Origin: Paucisalibacillus globulus
GTDB lineage: Bacteria > Bacillota > Bacilli > Bacillales > Amphibacillaceae
Reading direction: 5' to 3'
Length of the DNA: 64,000 nucleotides
Assembly: GCF_900184735.1 (NCBI RefSeq)
Contig: NZ_LT855388.1
Span: 1-64,000, forward strand
Below are positions 41,750 to 51,168 of this stretch, piece by piece; the first letter of the stretch is position 1; every line of letters starts with the position of its first letter. The translations under genes were made by a program, and so were the position numbers. Below the pieces are notes generated by a model. The model had not been told where the DNA came from, did not search any database, and saw only the letters and a list, made by a program, of their open reading frames with translations.

Positions 41750-42361
41750 ATGAAGGAGTATTCTTACGATAAACTTCTGAACATACATACAAATGGGAAA
41801 GGCGTCCCCAATAAATTAGGCCATTATTATCCCTATGAACCAACACCGTATGAAGCATTAGAGGCACTGTTTGAACAATATGAATTGAATAGCAGTGACC
41901 AAGTTGTTGACTTTGGTTGTGGGCTAGGAAGACTAAATTTCTTTATCCATTACTTTTATCATGCTTTTGTGGTTGGAATTGAGATGAATGAAATCTCTTT
42001 TAAGAAAGCTCTCCAAAACCGAAAACACTATGCTCAAAAAACAAATAGGTATATCGAAAAAATTGAATTTAAATGTTGTCGAGCAGAGGAATATGACATT
42101 GATGAAAAAGATAATTGCTTTTATTTCTTCAATCCATTCTCGGTCCATATCTTCCAACGAGTCGTTAATCGAATTCTATTATCAGTAGAGGAGTTACCGA
42201 GAAACGTAGATATCATCATTTATTATCCTTCCAAGGAATACATTTTTTATTTAGAAAATGATACGGCTTTTGAGCTAATTCAGGAAGTAAAGGTGCCTTA
42301 CTATTACGAAAAGAATTCGAATGAGCGTTTTTTAATTTATCGGTTAAAAAGTTTTTTGTAG
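41750..42361 (+). CDS. SAM-dependent methyltransferase
   Basis: A 203-residue class I methyltransferase. Motif I is V-V-D-F-G-C-G-L-G-R near residue 48, followed by an acidic E-M-N end of strand 2. A catalytic-looking F-F-N-P-F near residue 125 resembles the N-P-P-F-type motif IV. Substrate unknown. AGGGTG is upstream of the ATG. It has no clear operon partners; the MFS gene diverges from it. Confidence 0.8.
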   Translation: MKEYSYDKLLNIHTNGKGVPNKLGHYYPYEPTPYEALEALFEQYELNSSDQVVDFGCGLGRLNFFIHYFYHAFVVGIEMNEISFKKALQNRKHYAQKTNRYIEKIEFKCCRAEEYDIDEKDNCFYFFNPFSVHIFQRVVNRILLSVEELPRNVDIIIYYPSKEYIFYLENDTAFELIQEVKVPYYYEKNSNERFLIYRLKSFL

Positions 42362-42471
42362 ATTATAGGTCTATATTTCGAAATGAATTTTTCCCCTGAA
42401 ATAAAAGGAATTCTTGGTGGTCTGTCGAATTAGATAGAATAAAGACTGATAATTTAAGGGGAGTGGGGAAC

Positions 42472-42846
42472 TTGAAGAGCCCAATTCAAAATAGGGTCCA
42501 TACTATTTTTATTCATGTAAGTAATTTGGAACGTTCTGTGGAGTGGTATTGTAATTTACTAGGACAAGATCATGATTTATCAACCGTAAAAAGACCCGTA
42601 TATAACTTGCAAGTTAATTCACAGGTAGGAATAACTTTAGATGCTGGTCCAGATGATACTTCTAAACATCTAGGTGGGTTAGATCATCCATTGTTCAATT
42701 TTCATACGGATGATATTGATGAAGCCTATGATTATATTAAACAACTAAATTACGATATCGATTCTGAAATAATACGATTTGAAGATTTATCTTTCTTCAC
42801 CGTACGAGACCCGGACCAAAATGTGATCATGATCTGCACAGGGTAA
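42472..42846 (+). CDS. VOC family protein (single domain)
   Basis: A 124-residue glyoxalase/bleomycin-resistance-like unit: V-H-T-I-F-I-H-V-S-N-L-E-R-S-V-E-W-Y at the start and F-F-T-V-R-D-P-D-Q-N-V-I-M-I at the end, the usual metal-ligand strands. TTG 42472 is favoured, since AAGGGGAG is well placed; the GTG at 42463 overlaps it. Reaction not predictable. It may be co-transcribed with the following GNAT gene (22-nt gap). Confidence 0.8.
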   Translation: MKSPIQNRVHTIFIHVSNLERSVEWYCNLLGQDHDLSTVKRPVYNLQVNSQVGITLDAGPDDTSKHLGGLDHPLFNFHTDDIDEAYDYIKQLNYDIDSEIIRFEDLSFFTVRDPDQNVIMICTG

Positions 42847-42868
42847 CAGGAAGATTAAGGAGACAACG

Positions 42869-43621
42869 ATGAATATATCATTTAACAATATTGACGTAAT
42901 AGGAAACATCATTAATGAAAATAATCTCTATCAACATTATCATTATCCAGAAATGTTGAATCGGTATTCTAGTAATTTTATAGCATTCAAAAGAATGCCA
43001 ACGCTTCATGAATTTTTAGAAGCAGAAACTTTATTACGTGACTTTCATGCAAAACATGGGCAACATCACGTGGAATTTGTTTTTCCTCAAGACGGAAAAC
43101 CTACAATTGAACTAATTGAGTACCTGAATAAGCAAGAATACTCCATTTCCAAAAATGAATTATATGTCATCGAACCTCAAAATTTCCCTGAGGTTCTAGC
43201 AAATAAAGATATTCAAGTTAAGAAGGTAAGTAGGGAGACGTTCAAGGACTATCTACTTCTACAGTACGAACAGGACCTGACGTATGGAGAGAACTTTGCA
43301 CGAGAGAAACAGAATTTGCTGAAACACCATTTTGACAGTGATTCGATTATTCAGATTATCGCTTACTATAAAGGGATTGCTGCTGGTGCAGTGGATGTTA
43401 TTCTGACGGATGGATTCGCTGAGATTGATAATTTGTTTGTGGTTGAATCTTTCCAGCGTAAGGGAATTGGCAGTAGATTACAGAAAATGGTTATGGATTC
43501 TTATAAAGATAGAAAAGTAATTTTAGTCGCGGATGGGGATGATACCCCAAGAGAAATGTATCAGAGACAAAATTATCAGTATATAGGTTTTCAATATGAG
43601 GTCTTGAAGGTTTATAACTAG
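42869..43621 (+). CDS. GNAT family N-acetyltransferase
   Basis: A 250-residue protein whose C-terminal half is a GNAT domain: the acetyl-CoA loop N-L-F-V-V-E-S-F-Q-R-K-G-I-G-S-R-L near residue 188, and a late strand Y-I-G-F. The N-terminal 100 residues look like a second, degenerate GNAT-like fold, as in several Bacillus proteins of this size. Acceptor unknown. AAGGAG lies before the ATG. Confidence 0.82.
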   Translation: MNISFNNIDVIGNIINENNLYQHYHYPEMLNRYSSNFIAFKRMPTLHEFLEAETLLRDFHAKHGQHHVEFVFPQDGKPTIELIEYLNKQEYSISKNELYVIEPQNFPEVLANKDIQVKKVSRETFKDYLLLQYEQDLTYGENFAREKQNLLKHHFDSDSIIQIIAYYKGIAAGAVDVILTDGFAEIDNLFVVESFQRKGIGSRLQKMVMDSYKDRKVILVADGDDTPREMYQRQNYQYIGFQYEVLKVYN

Positions 43622-43623
43622 TA

Positions 43624-43657
43624 ACAATAGGACAGGGGATACCTGTCCTATTGTCTT
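43624..43657. terminator. bidirectional terminator between the GNAT and flavoprotein genes
   Basis: ACAATAGGACAGG pairs with CCTGTCCTATTGT around GGATA. It serves both converging genes; the 3' arm overlaps the minus-strand stop. Confidence 0.85.
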
Positions 43658-44685
43658 AGATGATTAATTAAGAATTTGGCATCATAACCGATGCCCTGGA
43701 GTAAAGCCGAACCTCTTCTATGCTGCCATGGTAAACCAAGGAAAAATAGCCCCTCAATAGTTGAAATTCCTCTTTTATGTATTGGGAATCCATGGTGGTT
43801 AATAACCCCTTCTATAGTACCAAGAAATTCATAGTCGGGCTTAAAACCAGTTGCCCAAATCACATTTTGAATCTTAAGCTGGTCTTGTTCTTTAACAAAT
43901 ACAGTAGTTCCTTTTGCATCGAAAGCGCGCCCTACTATTTTCACATTCTTTTCAACAATCGCTTCCTTTAAATCATTACCAAAAATAGGATCGCCTTGTT
44001 TCTGGATTCTTTTTCCGAGGAATGAGGAAGAACTAGCTGATAGAATACCTATCTTGTCAAACCACCAAAACATACTTCTTTTTCCAATGTGTAGTGGCAT
44101 ATACCTTAGCTTTTGACTAGTTGATAAATAGGTAGTTCTCTCCTTAGAGACTTCTGTAGCTATTTGGGCTCCGCTATTTCCTCCCCCAACGACTAAAACG
44201 TTTCCTTCAATCAATTGGGTAGGGTTTCTATATTCAGATGAATGGAGTTGTAAAACATCTGATGACAAGTTTTTTGCAAAAACAGGGATTTTTGGATGTT
44301 GAAACGGACCCGTAGCAATAATGACATTCTTGGCTTTGTATTCTAGTTGATTAGTAGAGATAGTGAAATATTTCCCAGTCTTTTTTATTTGATAAACTTC
44401 AGTATTAAGTTTTACTGGCAAGTCATACATTTCTGCATATCGCTTTAAATAAGTTGAAATTTCATCTTTAGTTGGAAGTGAATTTGGGTCCCCTTCTAGT
44501 GTTAACCCTGGAAGAGAGCTATATTGTTTGGAAGTGAAAAGTATTAAAGAATCGTATCTTTCTCTCCACACCTGGCCAATTTCTTGATTCATATCTAGGA
44601 TAAGGTAGTCCCGCCCAGTCTTTTTTAGATAATATCCTATTGAAAGGCCTGCCTGGCCAGCTCCAACTACAATCGTATTGTACAT
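43648..44685 (-). CDS. CzcO-like flavin-dependent monooxygenase/oxidoreductase
   Basis: A 345-residue FAD/NAD(P)-binding protein: an N-terminal FAD Rossmann motif G-A-G-Q-A-G-L-S near residue 8, a second NAD(P) motif V-V-G-G-G-N-S-G-A-Q near residue 165, and A-T-G-F-K-P-D-Y near residue 280. Proteins of this kind have been named CzcO because they lie next to cation-efflux genes. Here it diverges from cadC-cadA across a CadC-like palindrome, so metal control is plausible. Its reaction is not established. AAGGAGG precedes the ATG. Confidence 0.85.
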   Translation of the reverse strand: MYNTIVVGAGQAGLSIGYYLKKTGRDYLILDMNQEIGQVWRERYDSLILFTSKQYSSLPGLTLEGDPNSLPTKDEISTYLKRYAEMYDLPVKLNTEVYQIKKTGKYFTISTNQLEYKAKNVIIATGPFQHPKIPVFAKNLSSDVLQLHSSEYRNPTQLIEGNVLVVGGGNSGAQIATEVSKERTTYLSTSQKLRYMPLHIGKRSMFWWFDKIGILSASSSSFLGKRIQKQGDPIFGNDLKEAIVEKNVKIVGRAFDAKGTTVFVKEQDQLKIQNVIWATGFKPDYEFLGTIEGVINHHGFPIHKRGISTIEGLFFLGLPWQHRRGSALLQGIGYDAKFLINHLRQ

Positions 44686-44710
44686 CTGAATTCCTCCTTA
44701 CAACCATCTT

Positions 44711-44736
44711 AACATTCAAACGCCCATTTGAATGTT
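44711..44736. promoter_or_regulatory. CadC/ArsR-type operator 1
   Basis: A perfect 10-bp inverted repeat, AACATTCAAA and TTTGAATGTT, around CGCCCA. It resembles the TCAAA..TTTGA operators of CadC-type repressors. It lies on the flavoprotein side of the divergent region. Confidence 0.75.
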
Positions 44737-44740
44737 ATAA

Positions 44741-44798
44741 TTGACAAAATATTCGTACGCAGCATACAATATTCATATAATCAAACGAATATTAGAAT
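44741..44798 (+). promoter_or_regulatory. cadC promoter with operator 2
   Basis: TTGACA (44741), an 18-bp spacer and TACAAT (44765). Directly downstream, an imperfect inverted repeat (ATTCATATAATC ... GAATATTAGAAT, 44771-44798) overlaps the likely transcription start. Confidence 0.7.
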
Positions 44799-44810
44799 GA
44801 GGCGATATAG

Positions 44811-45185
44811 ATGTCGGATACTTTGTTGAAAAAGGTAGAGAAAGATACATGTGATAGCTTTTGTTTTGATGAAGAGAAAGTGAATAGAATTAAGCCAAGA
44901 GTGGAAGAGGTTGCTGGTGTTGAAATGATATTCAAGGCATTGTCAGATGCAACACGCCTGAAGATTACGTATGCACTTACTTTAGAGGAAGAATTATGTG
45001 TATGTGATGTTGCGAATATCATTGGGTCTACCACAGCAACTGCATCCCATCATTTACGATTACTTCGAAACATGGGGCTCGCTAAATATCGGAAGGAAGG
45101 TAAACTCGTTTTCTATTCTTTAAAGGATGAACACGTATACCAGCTGGTTTCCATTGCATTGATCCATTCGAAGGAAGGTGCATGA
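44811..45185 (+). CDS. cadC: CadC-type ArsR/SmtB metal-responsive repressor
   Basis: A 124-residue winged-helix repressor. Cys14, Cys18, Cys63 and Cys65 ([15 protein letters not shown]) match the Cd/Pb/Zn thiolate site of Staphylococcus CadC, and a C-terminal H-x-x-x-x-x-x-x-x-H helix could hold the second zinc site. The DNA-binding helix is [12 protein letters not shown]. It is followed immediately by the metal ATPase gene, the standard cadCA arrangement. Confidence 0.94.
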   Translation: MSDTLLKKVEKDTCDSFCFDEEKVNRIKPRVEEVAGVEMIFKALSDATRLKITYALTLEEELCVCDVANIIGSTTATASHHLRLLRNMGLAKYRKEGKLVFYSLKDEHVYQLVSIALIHSKEGA

Positions 45186-45186
45186 G

Positions 45187-47298
45187 TTGGAGGAAAGTAA
45201 ACAGGTCTATCGACTACAAGGTTTATCCTGTACAAATTGTGCTGCTAAATTTGAAAAGAATGTTCGAGGAATTACCAGTGTAGAAGATGTTCAGTTGAAT
45301 TTTGGCGCGGCTAAGTTAACGGTACAAGGAGCAGCAACGATTGAACAACTAGAAGAAGCAGGAGCATTTGATGGGATCAAAGTCTATCCGGAGAAAAGCC
45401 GAGAACCTGAGAATAAGCAATCATTTTGGAAGAAACGAGAAAATATTACCACCATGATTTCACTGATACTAACTGCTATTGGATATGTACTATACTTTAT
45501 TATGGGTGAAAGTCACCCTGCTACAATTGGTGTATTCGTCGGTGCAATCTTAATTGGTGGTTATAGTCTATTTAAGGTTGGATTGAAGAACTTAACAAAG
45601 CTACAGTTTGATATGAAGACCTTAATGACTATAGCTATTATTGGAGCAGCAATTATTGGTGAGTGGGCAGAAGGTGCTGTTGTAGTCTTCTTGTTTGCCC
45701 TGAGTGAAGCCTTGGAAAGCTATTCCATGGATAAAGCACGAAAGTCAATAAAGTCATTAATGGATATTGCGCCAAAGAAAGCTACGATTAAACGTGGTAG
45801 TGCGACAATGGAAATCGATGTGGAAGATGTTCAGATTGACGATATACTAATGATTAAACCAGGTCAAAAGATTGCCATGGATGGAGAGGTAGTAAAAGGT
45901 CAATCCTCTATTAATCAAGCTGCGATTACGGGTGAGTCCATACCTGTTCATAAGTCAGCGGGTGATGAAGTATTTGCCGGAACAATGAATGAAGAAGGCT
46001 CATTAGAAGTACGTGTTACGAAGCGTGTAGAAGATACTACCATTGCTAAAATTATTCATCTTGTTGAAGAAGCACAGGCTGAAAAGGCACCTTCTCAGCA
46101 GTTCGTTGATCGATTTGCTAAATATTATACGCCAGCCATTATGATCATAGCTTTATTAGTTGCTGTTGTTCCCCCACTACTCTTTGGAGGGTCCTGGTCA
46201 GAATGGGTATATAGTGGATTAGCGGTATTGGTAGTTGGTTGTCCATGTGCATTAGTGGTTTCAACACCAGTAGCCATTGTAACAGCAATAGGAAATGGCG
46301 CGCGAAATGGTGTGTTAATTAAAGGCGGAATTCATCTGGAAGAGGCAGGGCGATTAAATGCAATAGCCTTTGATAAAACCGGAACCCTTACAAAAGGAAA
46401 ACCAGAAGTGACGGACATCGTTTTATTAACAGACAAAACCGAACAAGAGGTATTAGGTATCGCTCAAGCTATTGAACAGTTTTCGCAACATCCACTTGCC
46501 TCTGCCATTACACGAAAATCAATTCGTGTACACGCAGATGTTTATCAAGCAGATGGATTCCAATCTATTACGGGAAAAGGCGCAAAGGCCATGGTGCAAG
46601 GGGAAGAATACTATATTGGCTCACCTGCACTGTTTGAAGATAAATTTTCCATAACTAGTGAAGTGCAAGACAAAATTAGCCAGCTACAACCAGATGGAAA
46701 AACCGTTATGCTAATAGGAACAGAAACGAAAGTCGATGCTCTTATTGCGGTTGCTGACCAAATTCGTAAATCAAGCAAAACTGTTATCCAAAAGCTACAT
46801 CAGCTTGGTATTAAGCAGACTGTTATGTTAACAGGTGATAATAAACTAGCTGGGAATGTGATAGGATCAAGCCTTGGTTTATCCGAAACAAAGGCAGAAC
46901 TTTTACCAGAAGATAAATTATTGGAGATAAACAATATAAAAGAAAAATATGGTACTGTTGCAATGGTTGGTGATGGGGTAAATGATGCACCTGCTCTAGC
47001 AAGTGCTGATGTTGGAATTGCGATGGGAGGAGCTGGAACAGATACCGCTCTTGAGACAGCAGATATTGCCTTAATGGCAGATGACTTAGAGAAGTTGCCG
47101 TATACTATTTCACTAAGTAGAAAGACATTGGCAATCATTAAACAGAACATCACATTTGCATTCGTGTTAAAACTTGTCGCGTTATTATTAGTCATCCCGG
47201 GATGGTTAACCTTATGGATTGCTATCTTCGCTGATATGGGAGCGACATTGATAGTGGTCTTGAATTCTATGCGGTTAATGAAAAAGGATGTGCTATAG
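45187..47298 (+). CDS. cadA: Cd2+/Zn2+/Pb2+-exporting P-type ATPase CadA
   Basis: A 703-residue P1B-2 ATPase exporting soft divalent cations. One N-terminal HMA domain (G-L-S-C-T-N-C, Cys15/18), the transmembrane C-P-C-A-L-V, phosphorylation D-K-T-G-T, S-Q-H-P-L and G-D-G-V-N-D-A-P, and the late-helix Asp in F-A-D-M-G-A-T that marks zinc/cadmium specificity. TTG 45187, 1 nt after the cadC stop, is chosen because AAGGAAGG is 8 nt upstream; GTG 45178 is the alternative. Confidence 0.95.
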   Translation: MEESKQVYRLQGLSCTNCAAKFEKNVRGITSVEDVQLNFGAAKLTVQGAATIEQLEEAGAFDGIKVYPEKSREPENKQSFWKKRENITTMISLILTAIGYVLYFIMGESHPATIGVFVGAILIGGYSLFKVGLKNLTKLQFDMKTLMTIAIIGAAIIGEWAEGAVVVFLFALSEALESYSMDKARKSIKSLMDIAPKKATIKRGSATMEIDVEDVQIDDILMIKPGQKIAMDGEVVKGQSSINQAAITGESIPVHKSAGDEVFAGTMNEEGSLEVRVTKRVEDTTIAKIIHLVEEAQAEKAPSQQFVDRFAKYYTPAIMIIALLVAVVPPLLFGGSWSEWVYSGLAVLVVGCPCALVVSTPVAIVTAIGNGARNGVLIKGGIHLEEAGRLNAIAFDKTGTLTKGKPEVTDIVLLTDKTEQEVLGIAQAIEQFSQHPLASAITRKSIRVHADVYQADGFQSITGKGAKAMVQGEEYYIGSPALFEDKFSITSEVQDKISQLQPDGKTVMLIGTETKVDALIAVADQIRKSSKTVIQKLHQLGIKQTVMLTGDNKLAGNVIGSSLGLSETKAELLPEDKLLEINNIKEKYGTVAMVGDGVNDAPALASADVGIAMGGAGTDTALETADIALMADDLEKLPYTISLSRKTLAIIKQNITFAFVLKLVALLLVIPGWLTLWIAIFADMGATLIVVLNSMRLMKKDVL

Positions 47299-47329
47299 GG
47301 GAAATTCCCTGTAGCACATCCTTTTAATT
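47284..47329. terminator. bidirectional terminator of cadCA and the murE-like gene
   Basis: AAGGATGTGCTA(T)AGGG pairs with CCCTGTAGCACATCCTT around GAAATT, followed by TTAATT. The arms overlap the ends of both converging genes. Confidence 0.85.
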
Positions 47330-48796
47330 GGTTATCTCTTGTACCTTCGATGGTTCCAAAAGCAGTTCTACAGTTTCTTTATCAGAGTGTGTATGTAAAG
47401 AAAAGTTTTGTTTATAGCTTTCGTGACCTTTTCCTGTAATAATAACCCAGTCCCCATCATTAGCAAACTCCATCGCGCGCTGTATAGCAACTGTACGGTC
47501 AGGTATAATTACCCCTTTTTGGTTACCGAATTTGTGATGCAAATCTTCTAGTGTTTTGACCATCTCATTTTCCGGAATTCCATTTAAATCATCCAATGTA
47601 AGTATGTATATATCACTATACTTTGCTGATATCGATACCATTTGTGGGCGTTTGGTTTTATCTCGATTACCTCTAAATCCAAATACATGGATAATTCTCT
47701 TCGCTCCATAGGTTTTCGCTGAAGCTATACAATGGAAAATAGCATCTGGTGTGTGGGCATAATCCACGATAACCGTTGGCATGTGGTCCGATTTATATTG
47801 CTCGAATCGCCCATCTACCCCAGTAAAGCTCAAAATAGCCTGTTGCACTAATGGACGGGAGATATTAATATGCCGAGCTGTTAAGTAGGCCATCATGGTA
47901 TTGTACATATTATGTATTCCTGGAATAGGACATGCCACTTCAAAAGCTGTATCGTTTTCCTTAGCTTTTATCGTAGACGTAGTAGCTAAAAAGTCTAGTA
48001 GTTGAACATCATTGTCTTGGTCTTCTCCAATACTAAAGACTGGAATTTTACGTTCAATTAGAATAGCAGCTAGCTTTTCTCCCCATTCATTATCCCTATT
48101 AATAATGGCAACACCATTCTTCTTTAAGTGATTATATAATAGTAGCTTTGCTTGAAAGTATTCGTCCATTGTCCGGTGATAGTCAAGATGTTCGTGGTAG
48201 AGATTGGTAAAGATGCCAATATCAAATTCAACCCCTTCTACACGACATTGAGTTAGGCCGTGCGAAGATACCTCCATAATCACTACATCGTCAGTACTTA
48301 CAGAGAGTAATTGATTAATCATGAGTACACTTGGGGTGGAATTACCACTTGGTAAGGTTTTTCCGTTTATGGTATTTTGAATAGTACCGATAATGGCGCA
48401 AGTTTTACCACATTGCTCGACAATATGTTTTAGTACATAACTTGTGGTTGTTTTGCCATTTGTACCCGTTATTCCAATCATAATCTTGTCTTTAGATGGA
48501 TTTTGGTAATACTTTTTGGAAATTACTCCTAATGCTTTTCGGCTATTGTCAGTCTTAATGTAGGGAACCGGGAGATCACCAATCTCCTTTTCTCCAATTA
48601 TTAGACTTACGCCTTTACGAATAGCATTCTGAATATAATCATGACCATCTGCTTGATGGCCTTTTATCGCGATAAATATATATCCATCTTTGACATCATT
48701 TGAGTTATCAGCAATTCCTCTTACTGTTTTATCTTCAAATCCTTTATAGGATAAAGGATTTACATTAAGCTCACACAATAAGTCTCGAAATTTCAT
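47324..48796 (-). CDS. MurE-like Mur ligase (stand-alone paralogue)
   Basis: A 490-residue Mur ligase: an N-terminal UDP-binding domain (A-D-N-S-N-D-V-K-D-G-Y-I-F), the P-loop G-T-N-G-K-T-T-T at residues 111-118, S-S-H-G-L near 177, H-L-D-Y-H near 203, the carbamylated Lys217 and a C-terminal G-K-G-H-E. Closest in layout to MurE, which adds diaminopimelate or lysine to UDP-MurNAc-Ala-Glu. The substrate motif D-N-P-R is replaced by D-D-L-N-G (402-406), so the added amino acid is uncertain. It lies outside a division/cell-wall cluster and alone, which suggests a second, specialised ligase. Confidence 0.82.
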   Translation of the reverse strand: MKFRDLLCELNVNPLSYKGFEDKTVRGIADNSNDVKDGYIFIAIKGHQADGHDYIQNAIRKGVSLIIGEKEIGDLPVPYIKTDNSRKALGVISKKYYQNPSKDKIMIGITGTNGKTTTSYVLKHIVEQCGKTCAIIGTIQNTINGKTLPSGNSTPSVLMINQLLSVSTDDVVIMEVSSHGLTQCRVEGVEFDIGIFTNLYHEHLDYHRTMDEYFQAKLLLYNHLKKNGVAIINRDNEWGEKLAAILIERKIPVFSIGEDQDNDVQLLDFLATTSTIKAKENDTAFEVACPIPGIHNMYNTMMAYLTARHINISRPLVQQAILSFTGVDGRFEQYKSDHMPTVIVDYAHTPDAIFHCIASAKTYGAKRIIHVFGFRGNRDKTKRPQMVSISAKYSDIYILTLDDLNGIPENEMVKTLEDLHHKFGNQKGVIIPDRTVAIQRAMEFANDGDWVIITGKGHESYKQNFSLHTHSDKETVELLLEPSKVQEITN

Positions 48797-48986
48797 AGAT
48801 GTAGTGCTCCTCTGTGCTTGACGTAATTTGAGAGACTGTAAAACATAATACTCTTATAATATGGCTTCTATTCACCTTCATGAATGGAAATAAATAACTA
48901 TTTAATGTGAAATTCATAGAAAATCACGAATTTATAAGATATACTATATTCAACTTGATTACAATAAGTAAAAGGATTGATATTTT

Positions 48987-49451
48987 ATGGTCAAAACGAA
49001 TCAGTTTAACGAAGACCAAGAGTTTTCTCTAAAGCTATTTGTTGTATTAACAAGAGCATTAGAAGCAATTGAAAAACAGGTGACCCATAATATTAAGAGC
49101 TATGGACTAAATTTAACCGAATTTGGCGTACTTGAATTGTTATATCATAAAGGTGGACAACCTATTCAGAAAATCGGACAAAAGGTATTACTTGCAAGTA
49201 GTAGTATTACCTATGTAGTAGATAAATTGGAAGAAAAGAATTACTTAACTCGTGAAGCGTGTCCTACAGATAGAAGGGTAACACACGCCGTGATAACTGA
49301 AGCTGGTACTCAATTAATGGACGAAATCTTCCCTCAACATGCAGTTGCAATGAGTGAAATCATGGGAGGTCTAAACGTCGAAGAGAAAAAAGTTGCCGTA
49401 GATCAGTTGAAGAGACTGGGTCTCTTTGCTAAAGACCTGGTACAAATTTAA
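48987..49451 (+). CDS. MarR family transcriptional regulator
   Basis: A 154-residue winged-helix regulator: the recognition region is I-G-Q-K-V-L-L-A-S-S-S-I-T-Y-V-V-D-K-L-E near residue 62, and the wing has D-R-R-V-T-H near residue 94. It resembles the OhrR/MhqR group in length; I see no conserved N-terminal Cys, so thiol sensing is not indicated. Target genes unknown; it is divergent from the murE-like gene with a 190-nt shared upstream region. Confidence 0.88.
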   Translation: MVKTNQFNEDQEFSLKLFVVLTRALEAIEKQVTHNIKSYGLNLTEFGVLELLYHKGGQPIQKIGQKVLLASSSITYVVDKLEEKNYLTREACPTDRRVTHAVITEAGTQLMDEIFPQHAVAMSEIMGGLNVEEKKVAVDQLKRLGLFAKDLVQI

Positions 49452-49476
49452 GAAAAAATGTTCTTTAGAAAAGGGA

Positions 49477-49510
49477 AAAAGGTACTGCTTTTAAGCAATA
49501 CCTTTTTTAT
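49477..49510. terminator. terminator of the marR and ribA-ribD-HAD units
   Basis: AAAAAGGTA(C)TGCTT pairs with AAGCA(A)TACCTTTTTT; bidirectional and placed between converging genes. Confidence 0.85.
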
Positions 49511-50064
49511 ATTTCTTTCAAAAACTCAGACCATTTCTTGATTCTATTAAAGTTACTTGTACGATTATACGATTGATCCATCAAGAAAAGTTTTATCGGT
49601 TGTTCGGTTAGGGTAGCTAAGATGGTTGGTTTATCATCTACATAGTAATTTAAGTTTAAGTCTTTAATGATATCGATTTTCTCATGGTCCTTCATGCCAT
49701 AGAAGAACTGGTTATTATGAACCGGAAAACCTCGCTCCTTTAACCATTCTTTCGTTCGTTCCCCATGTTGTTTTGGTCTTGCTGTAATATAGAAGATTTC
49801 ATGGCCATCTTCTTCTAACTTATTTAAGGCTTCCACTGCTCCTGGAAATGGAGGGCAGTTTGTATAATAGATCTCCTCAAGTGAACGATTCCACATTTCA
49901 CTACCCTCATCATCTGTTAATCCGAAGGGCTCATGAATTTCTACTCGTTGTAGTTCATGAAACTCGTTCACTGGAACATCTTTATTTAGCTTCCTTTTAT
50001 ATATATTAAAAGCATGTTCTCGTAAGTTGATTAGTGTATCATCAATATCAAATCCAAATCTCAT
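49507..50064 (-). CDS. yqfW: 5'(3')-nucleotidase-like HAD phosphatase (YqfW-like)
   Basis: A 185-residue HAD-superfamily phosphatase: motif I F-D-I-D-D-T-L at residues 4-10, T-A-R-P near residue 93, K (about residue 127) and Y-V-D-D-K-P near residue 140. This matches the 5'(3')-deoxyribonucleotidase type of Bacillus YqfW. It is the third gene of a ribA-ribD unit (9-nt gap), so a role in removing phosphate from a riboflavin intermediate is possible. Its actual substrate is unproven. Confidence 0.82.
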   Translation of the reverse strand: MRFGFDIDDTLINLREHAFNIYKRKLNKDVPVNEFHELQRVEIHEPFGLTDDEGSEMWNRSLEEIYYTNCPPFPGAVEALNKLEEDGHEIFYITARPKQHGERTKEWLKERGFPVHNNQFFYGMKDHEKIDIIKDLNLNYYVDDKPTILATLTEQPIKLFLMDQSYNRTSNFNRIKKWSEFLKEI

Positions 50065-50073
50065 GATATCTCC

Positions 50074-51168
50074 TTAATCTTTATAAATTGGGTAACCAGT
50101 AAATTTATAATCCTTCCCAATCTTGACGATGTCCGTATTTGAGAGTTCTATAGCATCAGCCATATCGCTAATTCCTTCTCCCTCTAGGAATGTCGGAGCA
50201 TTCTTCCCACCAACTAACTTAGGAGCAAAATATAGAACGACCTTATCAACTAATTTATTTTCGAGGAAGGACGCATGGATGTTACCGCCGCCCTCAATAA
50301 ATACAGAAGATACTAGGTGTTCCCCTAGAATATCTACTACCTCATTTGGGTTAACGGAGTTTGTGCTGGCTGTTACGAAGACACGAACTCCTAGATCTTC
50401 TAATGCTTGCTTTTTATCTTCATCGTAATTTTGACTAGTAAATACCCAAGTTTTTGCATGTTGGTCTGTAACTACATTGGCATCCAATGGAATTTTCAAA
50501 GATGAATCCATAATGACCCGTAGCGGATTTCTGCCATTGGGGATTCTAGTTGTTAAAGATGGATTATCCTTTAATACGGTATTAATTCCGACTAGAATGG
50601 CCATATGCTCATTTCTAAGATGATGAACATCTAGTCTTGCATCTTCGGAAGTAATCCACTTACTACTAAATGTATGGGTTGCTACCTTTCCGTCAAGGGT
50701 CACTCCGGCTTTCATGGTTATAAATGGTTTTTTCTCCACAATAAACTTATTAAACACTTCGTTCATTTCTATGGAAGATTGTTCTCTTACACCTGTAATA
50801 ACTTCTATTCCTGCATCCTCAAGGATCTTAACACCATTCCCTGCCACAATTGGGTTAGGGTCAAGAGTAGCGATGACAACTTTTTTAATCCCAGCTTGTA
50901 CAATTGCTTCTGCACATGGACCGGTCCGTCCATGGTGGGAACAAGGCTCTAAGGTAACATAAATAGTACCTCCTTTAGCCTTGTCGCCAGCCATGCGCAG
51001 GGCATGAATCTCGGCATGGGGTTCTCCTGCCTTCAAGTGAGTACCAACACCAACGATGCGATTATCATTAACAATTACAGAGCCAACCAAAGGATTAGGG
51101 TCTGTTTGTCCTTTCATTGCTTTTGCATTTTGGAGGGCGAGATCCATGTAAAATTCATGACTAGTCAT
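50074..51168 (-). CDS. ribD: bifunctional pyrimidine deaminase/reductase RibD
   Basis: A 364-residue riboflavin-pathway enzyme: an N-terminal zinc deaminase domain with His51-Ala-Glu53 and Cys76/Cys85 (E-P-C-S-H-H-G-R-T-G-P-C), then a reductase domain from about residue 150 (T-L-D-G-K-V-A-T) with F-I-E-G-G-G-N-I-H near residue 298. It deaminates and reduces the product of GTP cyclohydrolase II. The start overlaps the ribA stop by 8 nt. ribE and ribH are absent here, so it is a partial pathway. Confidence 0.95.
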   Translation of the reverse strand: MTSHEFYMDLALQNAKAMKGQTDPNPLVGSVIVNDNRIVGVGTHLKAGEPHAEIHALRMAGDKAKGGTIYVTLEPCSHHGRTGPCAEAIVQAGIKKVVIATLDPNPIVAGNGVKILEDAGIEVITGVREQSSIEMNEVFNKFIVEKKPFITMKAGVTLDGKVATHTFSSKWITSEDARLDVHHLRNEHMAILVGINTVLKDNPSLTTRIPNGRNPLRVIMDSSLKIPLDANVVTDQHAKTWVFTSQNYDEDKKQALEDLGVRVFVTASTNSVNPNEVVDILGEHLVSSVFIEGGGNIHASFLENKLVDKVVLYFAPKLVGGKNAPTFLEGEGISDMADAIELSNTDIVKIGKDYKFTGYPIYKD

